This document shows positions 43,163-51,859 of a DNA stretch of 64,000 nucleotides, piece after piece. Origin of the DNA: Paraburkholderia ginsengisoli NBRC 100965 (lineage in GTDB: Bacteria > Pseudomonadota > Gammaproteobacteria > Burkholderiales > Burkholderiaceae); the NCBI RefSeq assembly GCF_000739735.1, contig NZ_BBJF01000004.1, positions 992,001 to 1,056,000 of the forward strand, read 5' to 3'. The translations under genes were made by a program, and so were the position numbers. How positions within the stretch are numbered: the first letter of the stretch is position 1; each line of letters opens with the position of its first letter. The notes beneath the pieces were generated by a model, which saw only the letters and a list, made by a program, of their open reading frames with translations, did not search any database and was not told the origin of the DNA.

Positions 43163-44398
43163 TCAGCGCGACACCGCTTGCGCGTTCGCGTCGACGATTT
43201 CGCCGAAGGCCTTCGTCAGACGCTCGAAGCCTTCGCTCATGTCATCGAGCGGGATGATCAGCGACGGCACGAAACGCAGCACATCCGGTCCCGCCATCAG
43301 CATGATCACGCCGTGCTGGCCCGCCGCGGTGACGAAGTCCTTCGCGCGGCCCTTGAACGCATCGGTCAGTTCGGCGCCGATCAGCAGGCCCTTGCCGCGC
43401 ACTTCGGTGAACAGGCCAAAGCGCTCGTGCAGTTTCGCGAGGTGGCCCTTCAGCGCTTCGCCGCGCGCGCGCACGCCTTCGAGCAGTTTCGGGTCGCTGA
43501 CCAGCTCGACCACTTTCCCGGCAATCGCCGAGCCGAGCGGATTGCCGCCGTAAGTGGTGCCGTGCACACCGACCTTGAAGTAGGCAGCCAGCTCGTTGGT
43601 GGTCAGCATCGCGCCGATCGGGAAGCCGTTGCCGAGTGCCTTCGCGGTGGTGAGGATGTCGGGCGTGACGCCCGTGTCCTGATACGCGTAGAAGTAGCCG
43701 CTGCGGCCCACGCCCGTTTGCACTTCGTCGAAAATCAGTAGCGCGCCGTGCTGATCGCACGCTTCGCGCAGCGCTTTCAGGAACGCCGGATCGGCCGGGA
43801 TCACGCCGCCCTCGCCCTGGATCGGCTCGACGATCACCGCGCAGGTCTGCGCGCCGATCGCTTTCTTCGCGGCTTCGATGTCGTTGTACGGCAAGTGGGT
43901 GATGCCGGCAGGCACCGGGCCAAAGCCTTCCGAATACTTCGGCTGTCCGCCGACGCTCACCGTGAAGAACGTGCGGCCGTGGAACGACTGCGTGAACGAG
44001 ATGATCTCGGCCTTCTCCGCGCCATGACGGTCGAACGCGACGCGGCGCGCCAGCTTCAGCGCCGCTTCGTTCGCTTCCGCGCCGGAGTTCGCGAAGAACG
44101 CACGGTCGGCGAAGGTCAGATCTTCGAGACGCTTCGCGAGACGCAGCACCGGCTCGTTGGTGTAGCCATTGCCGATGTGCCACAGCTTGCCGCCCTGCTC
44201 GTGCAGCACCTTCAGCAACTCGGGATGCCCATGGCCGAGCGCGGTGACGGCAATGCCGCCGGCGAAGTCGATATAGTCGCGGCCTTGCGTATCCCAGACG
44301 CGCGAGCCGAGACCGCGATCCGGCACGAAGGCGGCGGGCGAAAACACCGGCACCATGACTTCGTCGAAGGTCTTGCGTGTCACAGTCAGGTCGTTCAT
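43163..44398 (-). CDS. astC: succinylornithine / acetylornithine aminotransferase
   Basis: A 411-residue class III PLP aminotransferase. The PLP Lys is in [17 protein letters not shown], with [11 protein letters not shown] and [15 protein letters not shown] also typical. In an AST operon it transaminates N-succinylornithine with 2-oxoglutarate. The family also includes ArgD, and dual activity is possible. GAGGA precedes the ATG at 44398. It is the first ast gene and follows a candidate ArgR site. Confidence 0.95.
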   Translation of the reverse strand: MNDLTVTRKTFDEVMVPVFSPAAFVPDRGLGSRVWDTQGRDYIDFAGGIAVTALGHGHPELLKVLHEQGGKLWHIGNGYTNEPVLRLAKRLEDLTFADRAFFANSGAEANEAALKLARRVAFDRHGAEKAEIISFTQSFHGRTFFTVSVGGQPKYSEGFGPVPAGITHLPYNDIEAAKKAIGAQTCAVIVEPIQGEGGVIPADPAFLKALREACDQHGALLIFDEVQTGVGRSGYFYAYQDTGVTPDILTTAKALGNGFPIGAMLTTNELAAYFKVGVHGTTYGGNPLGSAIAGKVVELVSDPKLLEGVRARGEALKGHLAKLHERFGLFTEVRGKGLLIGAELTDAFKGRAKDFVTAAGQHGVIMLMAGPDVLRFVPSLIIPLDDMSEGFERLTKAFGEIVDANAQAVSR

Positions 44399-44434
44399 GG
44401 CAAATCCTCGTTACAGGTGAGAGGTAATACGGGT

Positions 44435-44477
44435 AGTGTAGGAAACCGCACGCGATACGTCTTGCGCATACGCGACG
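44435..44477 (-). promoter_or_regulatory. candidate ArgR-type site and promoter of the ast genes
   Basis: Read leftward, CGTCGC-N8-AA (44477 to 44462) matches the Pseudomonas AraC-type ArgR half-site TGTCGC-N8-AA at all but one base. A TACACT -10-like hexamer (44440 to 44435) follows without a good -35, as expected of an activator-dependent promoter. Confidence 0.45.
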
Positions 44478-44557
44478 TTTTCTATGAGGTTCCGCGCGAA
44501 GCGGGGCCGCCGGGGCGCGCTTTCAGGCACGCGCTGGCCGCACCGCTTCGGCGCGTG

Positions 44558-45607
44558 TCAATCCGCCAGATCCGGCCGCTCGATCAGCGCGGCCGGGCGC
44601 GGTTCGCTCGCCGTGGCCCCGCTCGCGCCGGTCTGCTTGTCGATCCAGTTGCGACGATCCTCGCGTGGTGTGACACCAAAGCGTTCGCGATACGCATTCG
44701 AAAAGTGCGCCGCCGACGAAAACCCGCACGCGAGGCTGATCTGCACCACCGACTTGCTGGTGCGCTGCAATTGCGTGCGCGCTTTCGACAGCCGCAAGCC
44801 CAGATAGTATTTGGACGGCATCGAGCCGAGATACTGGCGGAACAACCGCTCCAACTGCCGCCGCGATACGCCGACAAGCGAGGCGATCTCGTCGGTGGTG
44901 AGCGGGTCTTCGATATTCGCTTCCATCAGCAGCAGCGCATCGTTCAGACGCGGATGGCGCTCGCCCGGCGCGGTCACGAAAGGAATGCGCTGGCGCTCCT
45001 CACCCGCACGCAGCACGCCGACGCCGAGCGCGTCGGCGATCCGGTCCGCGAGTTCGGGGCCGTGCTCGCGGCCGATCATCGCGAGCATGAAGTCGACAGT
45101 AGCCTGACCGCCCGCGCAGGTCGCGCGATCGCGGTCGATTTCGAAGATCTGCTGGGTGACGATCGAGCGTTCGAACTGCTCGGAGAACTGCTGATAGGTT
45201 TCCCAGTTGACGCTTACGCGATACCCCGACAACTGCCCGGCCATCGCAAGCCACCACACGCCATGATGGATACCGGTGACGAGCGGCGTGCGCTGCCCGA
45301 CGCGTGACAGGCTCGCGAGAAACAGCCGATAGTCGGCGAATTGCTGAAACCGCTCGCTAACGATGATCAGCCAGTCGCACGCAATGGCATCGCCAAATGC
45401 GGCGTCGGCGGGCCACTGCGCGCCGCCCGCGAGCGGCACCGCGCGGCCGTCCCACGAACACACCTGCACGCGGTACAGCGCGCGGCCGTCGATTTCATTG
45501 GCGAGATTGAGCGCGTCGACGATCGGCCCGACGCCCGACATCGACACGGGCGGCAACGCGACGATCGCGACCTGCGTGGTGCGAGCCGGGCTGGACGGAC
45601 GGGCCAT
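44558..45607 (-). CDS. AraC-family (GlxA-type) regulator, ArgR-like
   Basis: A 349-residue protein. The N-terminal DJ-1/GATase-like domain (about 10-200: VAIVALPPVSMSGVGPIVDALNLAN, CDWLIIVSERFQQF, VTGIHHGVWWLA) lacks an obvious catalytic Cys. The AraC HTH pair follows (about 225-330: TDEIASLVGVSRRQLERLFRQYLG, SVVQISLACGFSSAAHFSNAYRERFGVTP). This is the architecture of P. aeruginosa ArgR, which is encoded after aotJQMOP and activates arginine uptake and catabolism. The position here, between the transporter ATPase and astC, supports the same role. Confidence 0.9.
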   Translation of the reverse strand: MARPSSPARTTQVAIVALPPVSMSGVGPIVDALNLANEIDGRALYRVQVCSWDGRAVPLAGGAQWPADAAFGDAIACDWLIIVSERFQQFADYRLFLASLSRVGQRTPLVTGIHHGVWWLAMAGQLSGYRVSVNWETYQQFSEQFERSIVTQQIFEIDRDRATCAGGQATVDFMLAMIGREHGPELADRIADALGVGVLRAGEERQRIPFVTAPGERHPRLNDALLLMEANIEDPLTTDEIASLVGVSRRQLERLFRQYLGSMPSKYYLGLRLSKARTQLQRTSKSVVQISLACGFSSAAHFSNAYRERFGVTPREDRRNWIDKQTGASGATASEPRPAALIERPDLAD

Positions 45608-45635
45608 CGGTAAACAGTAAAGCGCGAGCCGCGCG

Positions 45636-46427
45636 TTACTTCAGACTGCCGGACAGGAACTGCTTGAGCCGTTCGCTGCGCGGCGCGCTGAGCACCTCGG
45701 CGGGCAGGCCCTCTTCCTCGGTACGGCCTTGATGCAGGAACATCACGTGGTTCGACACGTTGCGCGCGAAACCCATTTCGTGCGTGACGACGATCATCGT
45801 GCGGCCTTCCTCGGCGAGCTTCTGCATGACCTTCAGCACTTCGCCGACCAGTTCGGGATCGAGCGCCGAAGTCGGCTCGTCGAACAGCATCACGTCGGGG
45901 TTCATCGCCAACGCGCGCGCAATCGCCACGCGCTGCTGCTGACCGCCCGACAGATGCGACGGGTACTGTTTTTCCAGACGCGGCGCGAGACCGACCTTCT
46001 CCAGATATTCGCGCGCACGCTCCTCGGCTTCGCGACGCGACATGCCGAGCACGTGAATCGGCGCTTCGACAATGTTCTCGATCACGTTCATGTGCGCCCA
46101 CAGGTTGAAGTGCTGGAACACCATCGCGAGCTTCGTGCGGATGCGCTGCAACTGCTTGTGATCGGCGACTTCGAGATTGCCGGCGCGGTCGGTCTTCGTC
46201 TTCACCGCTTCGCCGTCGACGACGATCTGCCCGGCGTTGGGCCGTTCGAGAAAATTGATGCAGCGCAGGAAGGTGCTCTTGCCCGATCCGCTCGCGCCGA
46301 TGATGCTGATCACGTCGCCCTTGTTCGCGTTGAGCGACACGCCCTTGAGCACTTCGTTGTCGCCGTAGCGCTTATGGATGTCCTGCACAGCGAGCTTGCA
46401 AGCTTCGGTCTGGGTGGTGTGGAGCAA
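45636..46427 (-). CDS. hisP: ABC transporter ATPase for arginine/ornithine/histidine uptake
   Basis: A 263-residue ATPase of the HisP/AotP group from a TTG at 46427, which has GGGAG about seven bases upstream. The frame stays open to 46496 but with no ribosome-binding site there. Walker A is GASGSGKST, signature [15 protein letters not shown], Walker [15 protein letters not shown] and the switch His is VTHEMGFA. It powers import through HisQ/HisM in the inner membrane. Spacing to hisM is 79 bp and to the regulator gene 28 bp. Confidence 0.94.
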   Translation of the reverse strand: MLHTTQTEACKLAVQDIHKRYGDNEVLKGVSLNANKGDVISIIGASGSGKSTFLRCINFLERPNAGQIVVDGEAVKTKTDRAGNLEVADHKQLQRIRTKLAMVFQHFNLWAHMNVIENIVEAPIHVLGMSRREAEERAREYLEKVGLAPRLEKQYPSHLSGGQQQRVAIARALAMNPDVMLFDEPTSALDPELVGEVLKVMQKLAEEGRTMIVVTHEMGFARNVSNHVMFLHQGRTEEEGLPAEVLSAPRSERLKQFLSGSLK

Positions 46428-46506
46428 GATGCTCTCCCTGTGAAAATACGGATCGATCTGTGACGGCGCCGACACACGGGCGCCGTCCGGGGCCAACAGC
46501 GCGCGC

Positions 46507-47220
46507 TCAGTGCGTGCGCACCGCCAGGTAAGCCAGCCAGTGACGCTCGGCGCGGCGGAACAAAGCCACCAACGCGAACGACACCGCGAGATACAGCAGC
46601 GCTGCGAGGCCGAATGCGTTGAACGACTGGTACGTGGCCGAGTTCGCGTCGCGCGCCACCTTCAGGATGTCCGGCACGGTGGCCGTGAACGCGACCGTGG
46701 TAGCGTGCAACATCAGGATCACTTCGTTACTGTACAACGGCAGCGCCCGGCGCAGCGCGGACGGTATCACAATGCGGCGGTACATCGTGAACCAGCTCAT
46801 CCCGTATGCACGCGCGGCTTCCACTTCGCCATGCGAGGTCGAACGGATCGCGCCGGCGAAAATCTCCGTGGTGTACGCGCAGGTGTTCAGCGCGAACGCG
46901 AGAATCGCGCAGTGAAAACCGCTGCGAAAGAAAGCGTCGAGCAGGCTGTGCGAGCGCACGAACGCGAGGCTGTAGATGCCGGTATAGATCAGCAGCAGTT
47001 GCACGTACAGCGGCGTGCCGCGAAACACGTAGGTGTAGATGCGCACCGGCGTCGACAGCCAACGCTTTTTCGACACACGAGCGACCGCGAGCGGAATCGA
47101 CACGACGAAGCCGATGCCGATCGACGCCACCAGCAGCCACAACGTGACCGCGAGACCCGAGATGCGCTGGCCGTCCCAGAACAGGAACGCGCGCCAGAAT
47201 TGATTGAGGATGTCGATCAT
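46507..47220 (-). CDS. hisM: arginine/ornithine ABC transporter permease HisM/AotM-like
   Basis: A 237-residue polar-amino-acid permease with about five membrane segments. The ATPase-docking EAA loop is [27 protein letters not shown], and [15 protein letters not shown] is typical. It starts 6 bp after the hisQ stop. It forms a heterodimer with HisQ. Confidence 0.94.
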   Translation of the reverse strand: MIDILNQFWRAFLFWDGQRISGLAVTLWLLVASIGIGFVVSIPLAVARVSKKRWLSTPVRIYTYVFRGTPLYVQLLLIYTGIYSLAFVRSHSLLDAFFRSGFHCAILAFALNTCAYTTEIFAGAIRSTSHGEVEAARAYGMSWFTMYRRIVIPSALRRALPLYSNEVILMLHATTVAFTATVPDILKVARDANSATYQSFNAFGLAALLYLAVSFALVALFRRAERHWLAYLAVRTH

Positions 47221-47226
47221 GGTCGC

Positions 47227-47928
47227 TCAGAGCTCCGCGTGCCGCACGCCGATCGAATAGCGCCGGCCCAGCCAGATCAGCACGAGATTCGATACCGTGG
47301 TGATCGCCAGATAGATCAGCGCGGCGATCAGGATGAAAAAGAACATGTTGAAGGTGCTTTTGCCCGCGTCCTGCGCGGCCTTGACGACGTCGGCGAGACC
47401 GATGATCGACACCAGCGCCGTCGCTTTGACCAGCACCTGCCAGTTGTTGCCGATGCCCGGCAGCGCGAAACGCATCATCTGCGGGAACAGGATGCGCGTG
47501 AACACGCGCACGCCGCTCATCCCGTAGGCGCTGCCCGCTTCGAGCTGGCCGCGCGGCACCGCCAGAAATGCGCCGCGGAAAGTTTCGGTGAAGTACGCGC
47601 CGTAGATGAAGCCGAGCGTCAGCACGCCGGCCACGAACGGATCGATGTCGAACTGCGCGATGTTCAGCGCGTCGGTGAGGTCGTTCACCGCGATCTGGAT
47701 GCTGTAGAACAGAAGCAGCATCAGCACGAGATCGGGCACCGAGCGGATCAGCGTCGTATAGCCGGTCGCGATGGCGCGCAGTGGGCGGTTGAACGAGAGT
47801 TTCGCCGCCGCGCCCGCGAGGCCGAGCAGCACGGCGGCCGCCAGCGACAGGACGGACAGCTCGATCGTCTGGATCGTGCCGGCCAGCAACACCGGACCAA
47901 AGCCGTAAAGGAACACGCGTGTCTCCAT
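47227..47928 (-). CDS. hisQ: arginine/ornithine ABC transporter permease HisQ/AotQ-like
   Basis: A 233-residue permease with five or so membrane segments, the LIRSVPDLVLMLLLFYSIQ segment and the EAA loop GQLEAGSAYGMSGVRVFTRILFPQMMR. It is the first gene of the leftward arginine block, so the promoter should lie in the 417 bp upstream, which holds a 19-bp palindrome (48042-48060). No clear Shine-Dalgarno precedes ATG 47928. Confidence 0.93.
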   Translation of the reverse strand: METRVFLYGFGPVLLAGTIQTIELSVLSLAAAVLLGLAGAAAKLSFNRPLRAIATGYTTLIRSVPDLVLMLLLFYSIQIAVNDLTDALNIAQFDIDPFVAGVLTLGFIYGAYFTETFRGAFLAVPRGQLEAGSAYGMSGVRVFTRILFPQMMRFALPGIGNNWQVLVKATALVSIIGLADVVKAAQDAGKSTFNMFFFILIAALIYLAITTVSNLVLIWLGRRYSIGVRHAEL

Positions 47929-48345
47929 CCAGGTTTATTGAAGTTGGCGCGGACGGCGTCGGCTCGAAGCCAGCCCGACTCGTCCGGCATGGCGCGGAGT
48001 CTCGCAAGCGAAAATCAATTTCTCAAACAGAGGGCTTTGGGTTTGTTGCGACGCAACAAAGCAGGCTTTGGCGCGGCGAGGCGCCGGTAGCGCTTGGTTT
48101 TGCGGGAGATATGTTTTTGTAATGTGCGGCAGGGGCAACCGGCACCGCCGCGATTTAGCAAGTTTCGGGTCGCTTTTTCGATAGACCGCGCCTGGGTCCG
48201 GCTACAGAGAGCGCGCCGCGATAAAGCGAAAATAACTCATGGACGAGTCATGAAGACCGCTCGGGGCGCAGGTACGGGCCACAGTTTTTTTGCAGTCGCA
48301 GGCCGGGCCTCAACACCTCAACACCTGTTGTACCTGGACCTCCCC
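47929..48345. other. gene-free region upstream of the arginine transporter operon
   Basis: No credible gene in either strand. It holds the 19-bp palindrome listed separately. The likely promoter of hisQMP lies here, and it also spans the 3' end of the convergent-facing patatin gene. Confidence 0.5.
48042..48060. promoter_or_regulatory. 19-bp perfect palindrome, candidate operator
   Basis: TTTGTTGCG-A-CGCAACAAA. It is about 115 bp upstream of the hisQ start and about 300 bp from the patatin gene's 3' end. The GTCGC/GCGAC core resembles ArgR-type half-sites but the dyad symmetry is different. Binding protein unknown. Confidence 0.5.
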
Positions 48346-49299
48346 CTATTCAATCCCCAACCGCGCCCGAATCGCCGGCAGCATGTACTCGACCGCCGCG
48401 CGCCCTTCCTCGATCGCCGGCGCCGCGCGGTGGAAATCGAAAATGCCCATCCCGCCCAGGCGCGGCTGAATCAGGATATCGGCCGGTTCACCCGCAAGAC
48501 GGCTGCGCGTAATCCGCACCTGCATGATGTCGATGCTTTGCGCGATCGAACTCAGCATCGACGGCACGCGCGCGCTCCGTGCGGGCGCCACGCGCACGTC
48601 GTCGGTGACTGCGGAGTCGGCCGGCGCGAGCCAGCGCGGCCACGGCTTGCCATTGCGGCGCAGCGAGACTGGCGGAGGCGCGGTTGGATCGAGCGCGGGC
48701 GTTTCCACCACTGCGCCGCCGAAGTCGCGGCCATTCAGAATGTCGTTATTCAGATCGATCGCAATGACGCAGTCCGCACGCATGCCGCGCGCGACCGATA
48801 CCGGCACCGGATTGCACAGACCGCCGTCCACCAGCCACACGCCGTTGTGCCACACCGGCGTGAAGATGCCGGGAATCGCAATCGACGCACGCACCGAGTC
48901 GACCGTGCTGCCGTCCTGCAACCAGATTTCGCGGCCCGTATCGAGCTCGGTCGCGACCGCCGCGAACGGCATGTTCAACTGCGCGATGGAACGGCCGTTG
49001 AACTTGTCGGCGAACAGCTGGATCACCTTGCGCCCGCCGAGCAGCCCGCCCGAAATGCGCAGATCGAGCAGGCGCACCACCGTCTGCCATGTGAGGCGCG
49101 AGACCCATTCTTCCAGCCAGTCGAGGTCGCCATTCGCGTACACCGCGCCCACCAGCGCGCCGATCGACGTGCCGCACACCACGTCGGGCTTGATGCCCGC
49201 GTCGTGCAGCGCACGGATCGCGCCGATATGCGCCCAGCCGCGCGCGGCGCCGCCCCCCAACACCAGCCCGATCCGGCTGTATCGACGTCGACGTATCAT
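48346..49299 (-). CDS. patatin-like phospholipase (RssA-like)
   Basis: A 317-residue patatin-family protein. The oxyanion loop GLVLGGGAARGWAHIG, the nucleophile elbow CGTSIGALVGA (Ser about 45) and the catalytic DGG in WLVDGGLCNPVP complete the Ser-Asp dyad. Such proteins are acyl hydrolases, probably cytoplasmic since no signal peptide is seen; RssA-like members have no firmly known substrate. It is 22 bp downstream of the stop of the BamE-like lipoprotein gene and on the same strand. Confidence 0.9.
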   Translation of the reverse strand: MIRRRRYSRIGLVLGGGAARGWAHIGAIRALHDAGIKPDVVCGTSIGALVGAVYANGDLDWLEEWVSRLTWQTVVRLLDLRISGGLLGGRKVIQLFADKFNGRSIAQLNMPFAAVATELDTGREIWLQDGSTVDSVRASIAIPGIFTPVWHNGVWLVDGGLCNPVPVSVARGMRADCVIAIDLNNDILNGRDFGGAVVETPALDPTAPPPVSLRRNGKPWPRWLAPADSAVTDDVRVAPARSARVPSMLSSIAQSIDIMQVRITRSRLAGEPADILIQPRLGGMGIFDFHRAAPAIEEGRAAVEYMLPAIRARLGIE

Positions 49300-49321
49300 T
49301 TTTAACCCCGCTTCTTGTTTT

Positions 49322-49873
49322 CTAGCGCCCTCTTATTACGTCCGAGCGCGATGTCGTGTACACCTTCAGATTCTGGTCGAAGTGCACGTTGAAAATGCCT
49401 TCCTCGGTGACGCCCCGTTCGCGCCACTTCCAGCTCCACACGGTCTCCGGCTTCAGCGGATACACCGCGATTTCGCCGGGCTTGCCGAGCAGCCGGCGCA
49501 CTTCGTCCTCGCTCATGCCCATGCGGATCTTCGCGAAGTTCGCGGCCGTCAGCACCTGCGTGATGGCTTGCAATTTGCCGTCGCGGTCGATGTCGACCAT
49601 GTAGGTGTTCAGTCCTTGCGGGCCGCGCGGATATTCGAAGCGCTTCGAACCGTCGGTGAAGGTGCGCTCGGTTTCCGGCTTGCCCATCTGATCGCGGATC
49701 TGCGCTTCGGTGGTGACGCCCGGCGTCATGTCCTTGAGCAGCAACGCATCCGGCTTGACGGCGTTGAAGAAGTCTTTGAGTTTTTGCACGGCGTAGTCGC
49801 TCTGTCGATCGTCGCAGCCGGTGAGTGCGACGCACATGGCCAACATCGCGACGCTAAGCAGTTTCAGGCTCAC
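49322..49873 (-). CDS. BamE/SmpA-OmlA domain outer-membrane lipoprotein
   Basis: A 183-residue lipoprotein from a GTG at 49873, with AGGAAA upstream. Signal SLKLLSVAMLAMCVALTGC ends in a lipobox (LTGC). The mature part carries two copies of a BamE-like pattern: DMTPGVTTEAQIRDQMGKPE and RMGMSEDEVRRLLGKPGE, each a short helix-turn then a GKPxxxx strand. BamE is the small lipoprotein of the outer-membrane assembly complex, but the duplicated pattern is not that of canonical BamE. This may be a paralogue. The open frame upstream to 50044 looks non-coding. Confidence 0.85.
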   Translation of the reverse strand: MSLKLLSVAMLAMCVALTGCDDRQSDYAVQKLKDFFNAVKPDALLLKDMTPGVTTEAQIRDQMGKPETERTFTDGSKRFEYPRGPQGLNTYMVDIDRDGKLQAITQVLTAANFAKIRMGMSEDEVRRLLGKPGEIAVYPLKPETVWSWKWRERGVTEEGIFNVHFDQNLKVYTTSRSDVIRGR

Positions 49874-49998
49874 GGCGAATTTCCTGTCCGGACGCGTTGC
49901 CGATGCGACGCGCTCCGCGTGTGTAGTGTGTCCGCAAGCGGGCTTTCTTCGGGGCGGATCCCTGAAGCACTTCGTTCGAGGCATTTCGCCGGGCGAGG

Positions 49999-50021
49999 TT
50001 CCTTCGGAAGATCCGAAAGAA
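49999..50021. repeat. 23-bp near-perfect inverted repeat upstream of the BamE-like gene
   Basis: TTCCTTCGGA-aga-TCCGAAAGAA pairs at nine of ten positions. Flanking AGG/CCT can extend the stem with one bulged base. It is about 125 bp upstream of the lipoprotein's GTG; it could be an operator or mRNA hairpin. Confidence 0.5.
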
Positions 50022-50312
50022 ACCTTCGTCCCGGCAGCCGGCAAGGCGTGCTACAGGATAACCGCGCCCGGTGCGAACCGCGAGCGACGGCGGCACGACG
50101 GCACCTTGCCGCCATGGTCGCAAGCCGATTGAAAACCCGGAATGCGCGCAAGTCTGCGCGGCACATCGCAATAGCACACTAAAAGCGTGACACGGGTGCA
50201 GCGCAGATCCTGCGCTTCATGCGGCGCTCGGCGCGCCGGGGGCTGCAAGCCGATGCGCACTCCATCACGCGGCGGCAAGAGAAGAAAGCGACGAAAAAGC
50301 GTCGCCAGAAGC

Positions 50313-50341
50313 AAAAAGGCGACGCTGTGCAAAGCGTCGCC
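50313..50341 (-). terminator. intrinsic terminator of the leftward organosulfur unit
   Basis: Read leftward, GGCGACGCT-ttgcac-AGCGTCGCC is followed by TTTTT. A third copy of the arm (about 50297-50306) lies just beyond. It is about 280 bp past the stop of the acyl-CoA dehydrogenase-like gene. Confidence 0.75.
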
Positions 50342-50619
50342 GGGTCGGTCGATACGGTCAACCGGAAAGTGAAAGCGGCCCAACTGGCCGCCAGACACGA
50401 AGCACCGCGGACGACGCGCAGCGGTCCGGTTCCGGTCTACGCGGCGAGCAACCTTCTGCTCGCCTTGCGCCATCGTCGGAATGGCAAACCGCTGCTTGTT
50501 TGGCCGCCCTGGTCCCTCGATAAGCCTTCCAAGTGCAGATAATTTAATCGCATTCGGCGCTTTAGACGAGAGCGCGTTTACACCGAATCGGCAGAGGATT
50601 TGCGGCATGCCGCAATGCA

Positions 50620-51837
50620 TCAGCGGCCATGCGGAGACGCAAAACCGGCGCGCCCGACCCCTTGCAGCACCGAGTCGTTTTGCGGCGTATGAATGCGCGC
50701 GCACAGCACGTCGCGGTAGTGGCGTTCGAGCGGATTGTCGCGCGTGAGGCCGGGATTGCCGCTCGCTTCGATCGCGAGCTGCACCGCTTCGATCGCCTGG
50801 TTCGTCACCGTGTATTTGACGAGCGGCGCTTCGTCGAGCGTCACGTGTTCGGCGCGCGCACTCGCGTCGAGCAGCACGCGATTGCTGAACAGCAGCGCGT
50901 CGATGCGGCCGAGCGTCTGCTGGAAGGCCGGCAGGCTCGCGAGCGGCGCGCCGAGATTGCCGGGCGTGCGATCGACGGCCCATTGTGCGAACCAGTCGCG
51001 CGCGGCCCGCGCAACGCCGTCGTAGACCGCCGACAGCAGCACGCTCATCCACGCGAAGCCCAGCGCGTCGAGGCCCGCGCCCGGCTCGCCCGGCGGATGC
51101 ACGTCCACCGCGTGCGAGGCCGGCACGAACACGTTGTCGAACACGAGTTCGTGACTGCCAGTCGCGCGCATGCCGAGATGATTCCACTCGCTGCCCACGC
51201 GCACGCCGGGCGTGTCGCGATGCACGAGCCACACGCCGACGCGCGGCGGCGTCTCGTCGCTGCGCGCCCACACCGCGAGCCAGCTGAGCCCCGGACTGCC
51301 GGTCGAATACAGCTTGCTACCGTGGATGATCCAGCCGTCGCCACTGCGCTTCGCGATCGTCGACGGCAAGCCGCCGCGCGCGGGCGTGCCGAGTTCGGGC
51401 TCGACGCGCAGCGAGTTGATCAACGCACCGTCGCACACCGCTTCACGCGCGACGCGCTCACGCAGTTCGACCGGCCAATGCGGATTGCCCTGCAAACGAT
51501 GATGAAACAGATACTGCATCACCAGCACCAGCGCGGTGGACGGCTCGCCGCGCGCCACCGCGCGCACGACCTGCAACGCCTGCGGCAGACTCACGCCCGC
51601 GCCGTCGAGCGACGTGGGCACCGTCAGCGACAACAGATCGAACTCGTGCAGGCGCGCGAGGTTCGCATGCGGAAATTCGGCACTGCGATCGTAGTGCGCG
51701 GCGCTCGCGGCGAACTCGCGAGTGAGCTGCGCGAGCAGCGCGTCGAACGCATCGCTGTCGAGCGGCGGATGACGTCGTGTCAGGGCGCTGTCGACGCTGG
51801 CGGCATGCGACGCGAGCATAGCGATAGAGGCATTCAT
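50620..51837 (-). CDS. acyl-CoA dehydrogenase-family flavin enzyme (SfnB/DszC-like)
   Basis: A 405-residue protein with the acyl-CoA dehydrogenase fold. The helical N-terminus is followed by the FAD-binding beta domain (WIIHGSKLYSTGSPGLSWLAVWARSD) and HLGMRATGSHELVFDNVFVP, then a C-terminal helical bundle. The catalytic Glu of true acyl-CoA dehydrogenases is not evident (NQAIEAVQLAIEASGNPGLTRDNPLERHYRD). That fits the SfnB/DszC monooxygenase-like subgroup used in sulfur acquisition. The SsuA-like binding-protein gene is 22 bp upstream in the same direction, so the enzyme probably acts on an organosulfur compound. Substrate not known. Confidence 0.85.
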   Translation of the reverse strand: MNASIAMLASHAASVDSALTRRHPPLDSDAFDALLAQLTREFAASAAHYDRSAEFPHANLARLHEFDLLSLTVPTSLDGAGVSLPQALQVVRAVARGEPSTALVLVMQYLFHHRLQGNPHWPVELRERVAREAVCDGALINSLRVEPELGTPARGGLPSTIAKRSGDGWIIHGSKLYSTGSPGLSWLAVWARSDETPPRVGVWLVHRDTPGVRVGSEWNHLGMRATGSHELVFDNVFVPASHAVDVHPPGEPGAGLDALGFAWMSVLLSAVYDGVARAARDWFAQWAVDRTPGNLGAPLASLPAFQQTLGRIDALLFSNRVLLDASARAEHVTLDEAPLVKYTVTNQAIEAVQLAIEASGNPGLTRDNPLERHYRDVLCARIHTPQNDSVLQGVGRAGFASPHGR

Positions 51838-51859
51838 GCGAATACTCCGGTCGGACGCA

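Larger units (their letters stand above)
49874..50619. other. 746-bp gene-free region
   Basis: No convincing gene: all frames lack family motifs and normal start contexts. It holds a long hairpin (49999-50021) and a leftward intrinsic terminator (50313-50341). The stretch between 50345 and 50600 has nothing I recognise. Confidence 0.55.

Noticed and set aside
50179-50542. Short Lys/Arg-rich frames in the 746-bp gap
   Set aside because: No start context, no conserved features, and they run through the terminator hairpin repeats.
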